Source: Bacteroidia bacterium
Lineage (GTDB): Bacteria > Bacteroidota > Bacteroidia > B-17B0 > Aurantibacillaceae
Length of the DNA stretch: 64,000 bases
Assembly (NCBI GenBank): GCA_016787705.1
Contig: JAEUTP010000019.1
Coordinates: 1 to 64,000 of the forward strand
Direction: 5' to 3'
Position numbers and translations under genes: made by a program. The first letter of the stretch is position 1, and every line of letters starts with the position of its first letter. Of this stretch, positions 34,334 through 41,954 are shown in pieces. The notes beneath the pieces were generated by a model that had not been told where the DNA came from, ran no database searches, and was given only the letters and a program-made list of their open reading frames with translations.

Positions 34334-35486
34334 CAGAAATTAACTCCTCGTTTGTTATTGTTAAAGGCGGTGCAATTCGCATAGCTGTAGAACAGAACAA
34401 GAACCAATCGGTTATAACACCGGCTTCTATGCAGTTTTTAATGATACGCATGTTTAATTCTTCGCTGCCATAATCTACAGCACCTAAAGCGCCAAATACA
34501 CGCAACTCTCTTATTAATTTATGTTGAAGATGATCTTTAATTATTTTCTCAATTTCTTTGGAACGTGCAGAGAGCTTTTCTTCGATAATAACTTCCAAAG
34601 TAGCTTTAGCTGCAACAACACAAACTGCATTACCTCCAAACGTATTGATGTGTCCAAGCACAGGATTATTGGTTAAACATCCCATTAATTTGTTTGAAGA
34701 AACAAATGCGCCAATTGGTAAACCACCGCCCATGCCTTTTGCTATTAATAAAATATCTGGCACAACCTCTGCCTGCTCAAACGCGAATAAAGAGCCTGTA
34801 CGACCAAAACCGGTTTGTATCTCATCAAAAATCAATATGCTACAATGTGTATCACATTTTTTGCGCAACTGTTTTAAAAATTCTTTGTCTGCTTTTCTAA
34901 CTCCTGCTTCACCTTGTATTGGCTCAATAATAACCGCTGCTGTTTTTGAAGTTATTTGTTCGAGCTCTTTTAATTTATTGTATTCTAGAATTTTAATATC
35001 AGGCAATAAAGGACGAAAGCTGTTTTTAAAGAATTCATCGCCCATTACGCTTAGCGCCCCATGCGTACTACCATGATAGGCATTTTTAAAACAGATAATT
35101 TCCGTTCTACCAGTCACGCGCTTTGCCAGCTTTAATGCACCTTCTGTAGCTTCGCTTCCAGAGGTCGTAAAATAAACAGAGTTTAATTGCGGGGGTAAAA
35201 GATCGGTTAAATGTTTGGCATATTGCACCTGCGGACTTTGATTGAACTCACCATATACCATTAAGTGCATAAATTTTTGCGATTGCTCGTTAATGGCATT
35301 TATCACTTTTGAATGACAATGCCCTATGTTACTAACTGAAATTCCTGAGATAAGATCTATATATTCTTTTCCATTAGTATCGATTAGCTTAACGCCTTTA
35401 GCTTCTTTAATATTCACATCAACGCCCAGCAAGGGCAAATCAGATGTTTGCGCTACATGTCTTAAAAATAATTCGCGTTGGTTCAT
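34296..35486 (-). CDS. Class III PLP-dependent aminotransferase (acetylornithine/aspartate aminotransferase family)
   Basis: The 396-residue protein shows the class III fold: GISVSNIGHCHSKV, YFTTSGSEATEGALKLAKRV, IICFKNAYHGSTHGALSVMG, ILIFDEIQTGFGRTGSLFAF, and the PLP lysine in AKGMGGGLPIGAF. It transfers the amino group of an omega-amino substrate, probably N-acetylornithine, GABA or similar, to 2-oxoglutarate. The substrate cannot be fixed, and no arg biosynthesis genes are adjacent. Its 3' end carries a duplicated 30-bp stretch where a repeat inserted. The TPMT gene lies on the same strand upstream with a small dispersed repeat between. Confidence 0.85.
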   Translation of the reverse strand: MNQRELFLRHVAQTSDLPLLGVDVNIKEAKGVKLIDTNGKEYIDLISGISVSNIGHCHSKVINAINEQSQKFMHLMVYGEFNQSPQVQYAKHLTDLLPPQLNSVYFTTSGSEATEGALKLAKRVTGRTEIICFKNAYHGSTHGALSVMGDEFFKNSFRPLLPDIKILEYNKLKELEQITSKTAAVIIEPIQGEAGVRKADKEFLKQLRKKCDTHCSILIFDEIQTGFGRTGSLFAFEQAEVVPDILLIAKGMGGGLPIGAFVSSNKLMGCLTNNPVLGHINTFGGNAVCVVAAKATLEVIIEEKLSARSKEIEKIIKDHLQHKLIRELRVFGALGAVDYGSEELNMRIIKNCIEAGVITDWFLFCSTAMRIAPPLTITNEELISALQKIKMVLDAI

Positions 35487-35512
35487 TTTAAAGTCGCTAG
35501 TATTATATGTTT

Positions 35513-35584
35513 AATCACAAAGTTTTGACACTATTCACAAAGAATTTCAGTGTACTTCGTGCCTTCCTGGTGTTCTTTGTGGTT
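35513..35584. repeat. Short dispersed intergenic inverted repeat
   Basis: AATCACAAAG (35513-35522) and CTTTGTGGTT (35575-35584) are nine-of-ten complementary ends of a 72-bp stretch containing CACAAAGAA and CTTCGTGCC. This matches a Bacteroidota type of intergenic repeat built of CACAAAG/CTTTGTG phrases. The right arm overlaps the stop codon of the TPMT gene. Confidence 0.55.
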
Positions 35585-36176
35585 AAATCTTTACTAAATT
35601 AATAAATAATTCTCTTCCTGCTCTTGGCTTTAAAGAGTTGTAAGCGGTTTCGTAAACTTTTATTTTAAAAATATCTTTAAAATATGCTTTATATTCTTCC
35701 ATATTTCCTTTAAACGGAGGTTTATCATCATTTAAAGTCATGTCATTAAATAAAAGTCCTACCAATTTTCCATTTGTATTTAAAAGTTCATTCATCTTTT
35801 CAAAATATTTTTTTCGAAGCGATGGATCAATGGCGCAGAAAAAAGTTTGTTCAATAATGAGATCGAATTTTTTATTATTCATCTTAAAAAAATCTTCGAG
35901 TAATAAATTCTCAGCTTTTATTTCAGGGCAACGCTGTAAAAGATTTTGCAAGGGCGCAGCTGCATAATCGCACACAAAAACATTTGTAAAACCATTTTTT
36001 ACAAGATACTCAGCCTCGTAAGCATTACCGGCACCTGGAATTAAAATTGAACTGTCTTTATTTATAAGTTGATCAAAATAAACCTTAAGCGGTGGAGATA
36101 CCTGGCCCATATCCCATGGACTATCATTATCCAGGTAACGGTTATCCCAGTATTTAGCATTTAAGCTTTGCTTCAT
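35583..36176 (-). CDS. TPMT-family SAM-dependent methyltransferase (thiopurine/thiol S-methyltransferase-like)
   Basis: KYWDNRYLDNDSPWDMGQVSP (8-28) is the TPMT opening, SILIPGAGNAYEAEYLVKNG (41-60) is the SAM-binding loop, and IIEQTFFCAIDPSLRKKYFE (111-130) the third conserved block. Length 197 is normal. It methylates small thiol or halide-type acceptors with SAM in the cytoplasm; the physiological substrate is not known for Bacteroidota members. The start ATG overlaps the stop of the CNNM gene by four bases (ATGA), so it is translationally coupled to it. Confidence 0.85.
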   Translation of the reverse strand: MKQSLNAKYWDNRYLDNDSPWDMGQVSPPLKVYFDQLINKDSSILIPGAGNAYEAEYLVKNGFTNVFVCDYAAAPLQNLLQRCPEIKAENLLLEDFFKMNNKKFDLIIEQTFFCAIDPSLRKKYFEKMNELLNTNGKLVGLLFNDMTLNDDKPPFKGNMEEYKAYFKDIFKIKVYETAYNSLKPRAGRELFINLVKI

Positions 36177-37474
36177 TCTTCTTGCTCTTCCAGCATTTTT
36201 AATTTTACAGTATCTACACTCTGGCGTGTACGTTTTAAAATAGTTAATTCATAACCATCTTTTTTACGCTTATCGTTTACAGCAGGAATTCTTCCGAAAA
36301 TATAATTAATGTATCCTGAAACTGTTTCGTAATGCGAGTTTTCGGGCAGGGCAATTGGCAAAGCCTCATTTACATCTGCAATAGTTGCCTGCGCATTTAC
36401 AATAAATTCGGTATCGCTTTTTTTCTCAACATTTGGTTTTTCTTCATCATGCTCATCTTGTATCTCACCAACCAACTCTTCAATAATATCTTCCATGGTA
36501 ATTAAACCGGCAGTGGCTCCAAACTCATTGGTAACAATAGCCATTTGAATGTGATGCTTTTGAAAATCACGCAACAATTCATTGATCTTCATACTTTCAG
36601 GTATGAAATGTACAGGACGCATAATATCCTTTAACGTTCTGAAACGGTTCTCTATTAAGGCTTTTAAAAGATCTTTACTGTGAACAATACCAATCACATT
36701 ATCTATATCGCCAAGATAAATCGGTATTCGTGAAAAGCCTTCTTCAATAACTTTTTTGGTAATCTCACCACGACCAAGCTCTACATCAAGTGCCACCACT
36801 CTACCCTGCGGCACCATAATTTGTTTTACTATACGATCATCAAAATCAAAAACGTTTTGAATCAATTCATTTTCACTTGGTTTAATAGCACCGCCTTCTT
36901 CGCTCTCGGTTAATATTAAACGCAATTCTTCTTCGGTATGAACCTCATCTTCTCCCACTTTTTTAACGCCAATAATGCGAAGCACCATGCTGGATGTTTT
37001 ATTTAACAACCAGATAAAAGGAGAAAAAATAAAATAGAAAATACGAAGTGGCCATGCAAAAAGCAAGATAGTATCCATACTGTATTTAATGCCTATCATT
37101 TTTGGAATTTGCTCACCTAAAGTAACATGAAAAAAAGTAAGCAGTGTTAAAGCTATTGGTAACGAAATGCTATGCACTGTTACAGGATTTGTTACCATTC
37201 CGGTTTTAGCAAACATACCCTGTACCATGTGCGAAATAACTTCTTCACCAACGGCACCCAAAGCTAATGAGGCAAGGGTAATTCCTAACTGTGTGGCAGA
37301 AAGATAAGCATCAAGCTTTTCTAAAAGATTTTTTGCAAGCTTAGCACGTGAACTTCCTTTTTGTGCTTTAACATCTAATTGTGAGGCACGAACTTTTACC
37401 AAAGCAAATTCAGCGGCAACAAAAAATCCATTTAATAAAATAAGTAAAAAGGTAATAAAAAGATCGAATGCCAT
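36173..37474 (-). CDS. CNNM/CorC-type membrane protein (DUF21 + CBS pair + CorC_HlyC)
   Basis: Residues 1-170 are a DUF21 membrane domain (VAAEFALVKVRASQLDVKAQ, AYLSATQLGITLASLALG, VTLGEQIPKMIGI). A CBS pair follows (about 205-330, VPQGRVVALDVELGRGEITK, HSKDLLKALI, TMEDIIEELVGEIQDEHDEE), then a C-terminal CorC_HlyC domain (NVEKKSDTEFIVNAQATIAD). The family includes magnesium/cobalt efflux proteins and gliding protein GldE; no choice is made. It overlaps the TPMT gene by four bases and follows an HTH regulator transcribed in the same direction. Confidence 0.9.
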   Translation of the reverse strand: MAFDLFITFLLILLNGFFVAAEFALVKVRASQLDVKAQKGSSRAKLAKNLLEKLDAYLSATQLGITLASLALGAVGEEVISHMVQGMFAKTGMVTNPVTVHSISLPIALTLLTFFHVTLGEQIPKMIGIKYSMDTILLFAWPLRIFYFIFSPFIWLLNKTSSMVLRIIGVKKVGEDEVHTEEELRLILTESEEGGAIKPSENELIQNVFDFDDRIVKQIMVPQGRVVALDVELGRGEITKKVIEEGFSRIPIYLGDIDNVIGIVHSKDLLKALIENRFRTLKDIMRPVHFIPESMKINELLRDFQKHHIQMAIVTNEFGATAGLITMEDIIEELVGEIQDEHDEEKPNVEKKSDTEFIVNAQATIADVNEALPIALPENSHYETVSGYINYIFGRIPAVNDKRKKDGYELTILKRTRQSVDTVKLKMLEEQEE

Positions 37475-37514
37475 ATTAATTATAATGCAAATATACTCAT
37501 AAAGAGCTAAACGC

Positions 37515-37871
37515 TTATTTAGATACGTTAAGTCGTTTGAGTTGTTCTTCTTTTAAATAGATGATCTGCTTTAAAAGATCAATTTCACCCTGTAACGAGG
37601 TAGCATCTTTATTAGCATCTTCTTCAGTTAAAAGTTTGTTTATGTAATAAGGTTTTTCTTTGTAATCGATCTTAAAATTCTCAGATCTGAAAAAGCTATA
37701 TAATGGCACCCTTAATGCTTTTGAAATAAGCTCCAGGTTCCTTAATTCCAATGTTTTATTATTTAATGCGTCGGTTAATTCTCCTTCGCTCATGCCAAGA
37801 TATTCGGCCAACTGGTTAAAAGTGTAGTCTTCTTTTTTTAGGATCTCTATTAATTGTGATTTTACGTCCAT
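37515..37871 (-). CDS. Small helix-turn-helix transcriptional regulator
   Basis: Residues 5-60 form an HTH of the Cro/Xre type: KKEDYTFNQLAEYLGMSEGE (about 11-30), LTDALNNKTLELRNLELISK (about 31-50) and ALRVPLYSFFRS. A C-terminal helix (about 80-118) may be a dimerising coiled coil. ATG 37871 is preferred to the TTG nine bases upstream. It faces the etfBA operon across a 183-bp intergenic region holding a 38-bp dyad (37933-37970), so it may regulate itself and etfBA; inferred from position only. Confidence 0.8.
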   Translation of the reverse strand: MDVKSQLIEILKKEDYTFNQLAEYLGMSEGELTDALNNKTLELRNLELISKALRVPLYSFFRSENFKIDYKEKPYYINKLLTEEDANKDATSLQGEIDLLKQIIYLKEEQLKRLNVSK

Positions 37872-37932
37872 ACAAAGCAATTGTACATGTAAAGATAGTG
37901 AAAATTTGCGGTCGCAGTTTAGGCATACAATT

Positions 37933-37970
37933 CATTTTGTTTAAAATGTTTAAAATATTTAAACAAAATG
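37933..37970. promoter_or_regulatory. 38-bp dyad in the regulator/etfB divergent region
   Basis: CATTTTGTTTAAA (37933-37945) is the perfect inverted complement of TTTAAACAAAATG (37958-37970) with a 12-base centre that itself contains TTTAAA. The dyad lies 62 bp upstream of the regulator and 24 bp before the -33 of the etfB promoter. Probable operator. Confidence 0.6.
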
Positions 37971-37993
37971 GCGCTTTATTCTCTAAAAATGGA

Positions 37994-38024
37994 TTGTAAT
38001 TAGGGATTTTATTTTATATTTTTG
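37994..38024 (+). promoter_or_regulatory. Promoter of etfBA: TTG-N20-TATTTTTG
   Basis: TTG at 37994-37996 and a perfect TATTTTTG at 38017-38024 are 20 bases apart, within the usual spacing. The -7 box lies 29 bp upstream of ATG 38054. Confidence 0.75.
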
Positions 38025-38053
38025 CAACTCTTAAAAATTAATTGTTTTTACAT

Positions 38054-38797
38054 ATGAAGATTTTAGTAGCAATAAGCAATGTACCTGATACAACTTCAAA
38101 AATTCAGTTTACAGACGGTGATACAAAATTTAACAGCGCAGGAATTACTTTTGTGATCAATCCCTACGACGAGTGGTATGCTTTAGTGAGAGCGTTAGAA
38201 TTAAAAGAAGCTAACCTTGCAGAAAAAGTGACGCTTATACATGTTGGATTGGCAGATAGCGAAGCCACTATCCGTAAGGGGTTAGCACTTGGCGCTGACG
38301 ATGCTGTAAGAATTGACGGTGAAGGGCCTGATGCGTTTTTTGTAGCTGAACAAATTGCCAATTATGCAAAAGCAAATGGTTACGATCTTATTTTAGTTGG
38401 TAAAGAAACTATTAATTATAATGGCGCTTCAGTTGGTGGCATGATTGCAGGTGTACTAGATCTGCCATTCGTATCACTTGCTACAAAACTGGATATTGCC
38501 GGAAATAAAGCCACTGTTGAACAGGATATTGATGGTGGCACACAGGTTGTTGAATGCGAACTGCCTTTGGTAATTAGCTGTGCAAAAGGTATGGCTGAAC
38601 AACGCATTCCAAACATGCGTGGCATTATGGCTGCAAGAACAAAACCTTTAACAATTGTTGCGGCAGGCGCTTCAATAGCTTTAACTTCTATTAAATCTTA
38701 TACTTTAAATCCGGGTCGTACTACTGTTAAAATGATAAGTGAAGATAACCTGGATGAATTGGTACAGTTATTACATACAGAAGCTAAAGTAATTTAA
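38054..38797 (+). CDS. etfB: Electron transfer flavoprotein beta subunit
   Basis: The 247-residue protein opens MKILVAISNVPDTTSKIQFT and contains the EtfB blocks VINPYDEWYALVRALEL, VTLIHVGLADSEATIRKGLA and TKLDIAGNKATVEQDIDGGT plus CELPLVISCAKGMAEQRIPN (AMP/FAD-contact region). It pairs with EtfA to carry electrons from acyl-CoA dehydrogenases to the quinone pool via ETF dehydrogenase. ATG 38054 is used rather than the TTG at 38042. A strong promoter lies upstream. It is 32 bp from etfA, so they form an operon. Confidence 0.93.
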   Translation: MKILVAISNVPDTTSKIQFTDGDTKFNSAGITFVINPYDEWYALVRALELKEANLAEKVTLIHVGLADSEATIRKGLALGADDAVRIDGEGPDAFFVAEQIANYAKANGYDLILVGKETINYNGASVGGMIAGVLDLPFVSLATKLDIAGNKATVEQDIDGGTQVVECELPLVISCAKGMAEQRIPNMRGIMAARTKPLTIVAAGASIALTSIKSYTLNPGRTTVKMISEDNLDELVQLLHTEAKVI

Positions 38798-38829
38798 TTA
38801 AAAATTTTACAAACTAAAACTTATATAAA

Positions 38830-39810
38830 ATGTCAGTACTGGTTTATACAGAAATTAATAAAGGCCGGATAAAAAAAGCCTCGTTAGAGTGTGTTAATTA
38901 CGCAGCAAAAGTAGCAGAGCTTACAGGTTCAACTGTTACGGCAATTGTAAACAATGCTTCGACCGAGCAATTAGAAGAAATTGGAAAAGCGGGTGCGACA
39001 AAAATTTTATCGGTAAAAAATGATAAAATGAATGCTGATGCCATGTTTATTAGTACAGCAGTTGAACAAGCTGCTAAAGCAGAAAACGCCAAAGTAATTA
39101 TTTTTGCTTTTGATATTGTTGGAAAAGCAGTTGCACCAAGATTAGCCGCAAAATTAAAAGCAGGTTTAGTTGCAGGCGCAGTAGATTATCCATCGGTTGC
39201 GGGTGGAAGTTTTGATGTGAAGAAAAATGTATTTTCAGGAAAAGCTTCGGCTCTTTACAGCATAACAAGCGATATGAAAGTTATTTCTTTATTGCCAAAC
39301 AGTTTTCCGGTTAAATTAGGAGATAATAAAGCTACGGTGGCAGATTTTAACGCTGATCTTTCTGCTGTTGCATCTAAAATTGTTATAAAAGAAACCAAAT
39401 CAAACGATGTTGGTGGTGCTATTCCATTACCGGAAGCAGAATTAGTAGTAAGTGCAGGTCGCGGATTAAAAGGCCCTGAGAACTGGAAAATAGTTGAAGA
39501 CCTTGCTAACGTTTTAGGGGCTACAACTGCTTGTTCTCGCCCGGTAGCCGATATGCACTGGAGACCGCATCATGAGCATGTTGGACAAACGGGTGTTGCC
39601 ATTCGTCCGAATTTATACATTGCTATTGGTATTTCCGGCGCTATTCAACATTTGGCGGGGGTTAACGGAAGCAAAACCATTGTTGTTATTAATAATGACA
39701 AAGAGGCTCCTTTCTTTAAGTCGGCCGATTATGGTGTAATTGGAGATGCGTTTAGTATTCTTCCTAAATTGACCGAAGCCGTTAAAAAATTTAAGGCAAA
39801 TCAGAATTAA
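38830..39810 (+). CDS. etfA: Electron transfer flavoprotein alpha subunit
   Basis: The 326 residues show an N-terminal nucleotide-binding-type half (VLVYTEINKGRIKKASLECV, KIIIFAFDIVGKAVAPRLAA-like) and a C-terminal FAD-binding half with AGRGLKGPENWKIVEDLANV, ACSRPVADMHWRPHHEHVGQ, and VAIRPNLYIAIGISGAIQHL. With EtfB it forms the soluble FAD-carrying electron carrier used in beta-oxidation. The next gene follows after about 40 bp, so it may be cotranscribed. Normal length and intact motifs. Confidence 0.93.
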   Translation: MSVLVYTEINKGRIKKASLECVNYAAKVAELTGSTVTAIVNNASTEQLEEIGKAGATKILSVKNDKMNADAMFISTAVEQAAKAENAKVIIFAFDIVGKAVAPRLAAKLKAGLVAGAVDYPSVAGGSFDVKKNVFSGKASALYSITSDMKVISLLPNSFPVKLGDNKATVADFNADLSAVASKIVIKETKSNDVGGAIPLPEAELVVSAGRGLKGPENWKIVEDLANVLGATTACSRPVADMHWRPHHEHVGQTGVAIRPNLYIAIGISGAIQHLAGVNGSKTIVVINNDKEAPFFKSADYGVIGDAFSILPKLTEAVKKFKANQN

Positions 39811-39849
39811 GTAAAATTTTATTCTTAAATTAGAATCAACAAGTTCTTG

Positions 39850-40455
39850 ATGAAGAAAGTCCGTTTAGAAATAGTGGGATTGTCGTACAGCCAAACACAA
39901 AGCGGTGCTTATGCACTGGTGTTGGGCGAAACAACAGGTAGCCGCAGATTACCCATAATTATTGGAGGTTTTGAAGCTCAGGCCATTGCCATTGAACTTG
40001 AAAAAATGAGTCCCAGCAGGCCTTTAACGCACGATCTTTTTAAAACTTTCTCTCAAACCTTTGATATTACTGTTAGCGAAGTATTGATCTATAACCTGGT
40101 AGAAGGCATTTTTTACGCTAAATTATTGTGTAATGATGGTTCTAAAGAGGTGGAGATAGATGCGCGTACAAGCGATGCTATTGCTATTGCCGTAAGATTT
40201 AAATGCCCAATTTCTACTTACGAATTTATTTTAAAAAGTGCAGGTATTGTATTGGATGATGAGACTGCAACGACTACCGAAGAGAGTGAACACATTGCTG
40301 AATTATCTGAAATGCCTGTTTCTAGCGCTACAGATGATTATAAAGGTAAAAGCACCGAGGAATTAAAGAACCTGCTTCAAACAGCTTTGGATGAAGAACA
40401 ATATGAGTTGGCCTCAAAAATTCGTGATGAATTAAATCAACGAAAAAAATCTTAA
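39850..40455 (+). CDS. DUF151 bifunctional nuclease with UvrB/UvrC motif
   Basis: Residues 1-130 match the DUF151/BFN domain: VRLEIVGLSYSQTQSGAYAL, LVLGETTGSRRLPIIIGGFE, AIAIELEKMSPSRPLTHDLF and DARTSDAIAIAVRFKCPI. A C-terminal about 35-residue UvrB/UvrC-interaction motif (STEELKNLLQTALDEEQYEL) follows an acidic linker. The nuclease role is known from a few family members, and the UVR motif suggests contact with excision repair proteins or Clp chaperones. ATG 39850 is used; a TTG lies directly before it. It sits 39 bp after etfA and is followed by a strong terminator. Confidence 0.82.
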   Translation: MKKVRLEIVGLSYSQTQSGAYALVLGETTGSRRLPIIIGGFEAQAIAIELEKMSPSRPLTHDLFKTFSQTFDITVSEVLIYNLVEGIFYAKLLCNDGSKEVEIDARTSDAIAIAVRFKCPISTYEFILKSAGIVLDDETATTTEESEHIAELSEMPVSSATDDYKGKSTEELKNLLQTALDEEQYELASKIRDELNQRKKS

Positions 40456-40474
40456 TAAAATCTTTTTTTAATAA

Positions 40475-40500
40475 AAAAGCCCTGCAAATGCAGGGCTTTT
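40475..40500. terminator. Bidirectional rho-independent terminator
   Basis: AAAAGCCCTGC (40475-40485) pairs perfectly with GCAGGGCTTTT (40490-40500) with a 4-base loop. A-runs and T-runs flank it on both sides, so it can serve the plus-strand nuclease gene and the minus-strand gene ending at 40520. Confidence 0.85.
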
Positions 40501-40519
40501 CTCATAATATATTTAAAGC

Positions 40520-40822
40520 TTAGTGAGGTTTTGTTGTTGGGCTTGTAGGGTTTGTAGATTCTGTTTTTTCCTCTTTAGCAGTTGTTTTTTTTGTATCATT
40601 TGTTCCGGCTGTACCTTTTTGGTTAATAGCCATCCTGGTTCCTGATTTTTTAGGTTCTTCTTTTTTTGTTGGTTGAGTTGTAGATGTTTCTTCAACTACC
40701 GAAGTTGTGCCATCGGGATTAACCACTTCTTTTTTAGTAGATTTATTTTTTACAGGTTCCTGTGCTTTAGTTACACCAGCAAACAAAGCAACTAATGAAA
40801 GAGTTAATAATATTTTTTTCAT
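40520..40822 (-). CDS. Secreted low-complexity hypothetical protein (100 aa)
   Basis: The protein has a signal peptide (MKKILLTLSLVALFAGVTKA, about 1-20) and a mature chain made of Thr, Lys, Glu, Ser and Asn with repeated TKKE and TSxT phrases (VVEETSTTQPTKKEE and onward). No folded domain is recognised. It is likely a disordered periplasmic or surface polypeptide. It is a single gene with a shared terminator 20 bp after its stop and 85 bp from the SirB1-like gene. Function is unknown. Confidence 0.65.
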   Translation of the reverse strand: MKKILLTLSLVALFAGVTKAQEPVKNKSTKKEVVNPDGTTSVVEETSTTQPTKKEEPKKSGTRMAINQKGTAGTNDTKKTTAKEEKTESTNPTSPTTKPH

Positions 40823-40907
40823 GGTTTTTAATTTTAATTAAAGGTAAATCAATTTTTAAAGAAATAAAACAATAATAACATTTTTTTTGAATAACTGAGC
40901 AAAAGCC

Positions 40908-41804
40908 CTATAATTGTGAGTCAAGGCCTTTTAATTCCTCTACTTTTTCAACATAACCCAATTTTTCGTAAGAAAAAATAAGGTTATTGATGCAGCGTTT
41001 AATAATATCAATATTACTGCAAGGCAAATAATACTTTGGCTCAAGATCCAGGTTCAATTGTTTTAAAAACTGATCGATATCTTTTTGATTGAATAATAAA
41101 CCTTTGCTAAACGGATTAATATAAAATAAAATATTGTTTGAAAGTGTTTTATTGTTTACATCTATCAAATTAGCCTCCTCATTCAAATAAGCTAATACAA
41201 AGTGCTGTGGTAAGTTTATGCCGTACACAGGTATTTTTAATTCGTTGCAAATTAAAAGGTAAACAACGCTTAACATAAGCGGGTTACCTTTCTTACTTTC
41301 TAAAACGTTATTTAAAAAAGAGTTTTGCGGTGCATGATAATTAGTAATGTTTCCGCTAAACTGGTGCACTTCAAATAAAATGTGATTGATAATCTTTACT
41401 TTTTCAAGTGCTGTAAGGTCCTCATGCAACTCTAACCAAACGTCTTGCTTAATAGTGGCAAGCTGCTTTTTTATTTTATTTTCATCCAAATCAGGATATT
41501 GGTAACGCGCCAGTATTAAAATTCCTTTCAAAAGGTCGTCCTGATCTGTTTTGGCCCAGGCTTTAAGAGCTTTTTGCAGCGTTTCAAACTGAATGGTGTG
41601 AATGATGTTCTCAATTCTTTTTTGCATGATCGCATCAAAGCTATTTTCCCATGCTGTTTCAAGATGAGGAATGGCAGGTGGCCCTAGAACTACAAAGCGG
41701 TCTTTTACCTGATCGTAAATTACTTCATCCGGATCATCCAATAATGTAATTAAGGCAATTACTTCCTTTAAGCTCATTTCCGTTTGTCGTTTTGCTGCTG
41801 CCAT
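40908..41804 (-). CDS. SirB1/transglutaminase-like family protein
   Basis: The core (about 140-215) matches the SirB1-type transglutaminase-like domain: INHILFEVHQFSGNITNYHA, PQNSFLNNVLESKKGNPLML and GINLPQHFVLAYL. The catalytic His is visible in QHF, but no nearby Cys is evident in the usual position, so enzymatic action is uncertain. It is soluble, 298 residues from ATG 41804; a TTG twelve bases upstream is possible. SirB1 proteins are linked to protein S-type regulation in proteobacteria, but the role in Bacteroidota is unknown. It stands next to the M43 protease. Confidence 0.78.
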   Translation of the reverse strand: MAAAKRQTEMSLKEVIALITLLDDPDEVIYDQVKDRFVVLGPPAIPHLETAWENSFDAIMQKRIENIIHTIQFETLQKALKAWAKTDQDDLLKGILILARYQYPDLDENKIKKQLATIKQDVWLELHEDLTALEKVKIINHILFEVHQFSGNITNYHAPQNSFLNNVLESKKGNPLMLSVVYLLICNELKIPVYGINLPQHFVLAYLNEEANLIDVNNKTLSNNILFYINPFSKGLLFNQKDIDQFLKQLNLDLEPKYYLPCSNIDIIKRCINNLIFSYEKLGYVEKVEELKGLDSQL

Positions 41805-41907
41805 TGTACATCCCAAAAATAAAGTTATAAAGCGGGGCTTTTTGTTTTATTAATGTGATTTTTTAACAATAGCTGTGTTTATTGAATTCAACAATGGAGT
41901 ATTAATA

Positions 41908-41935
41908 AAAAAGGCCCCTGATTTGGGGCCTTTTT
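41908..41935 (-). terminator. Rho-independent terminator after the M43 metalloprotease
   Basis: AAAAAGGCCCC (41908-41918) pairs perfectly with GGGGCCTTTTT (41925-41935) over a 6-base loop. On the minus strand the left arm ends in a T-run. It lies 20 bp after the protease stop codon. Confidence 0.8.
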
Positions 41936-41954
41936 AAAAAGTATGTCAAAAGTA

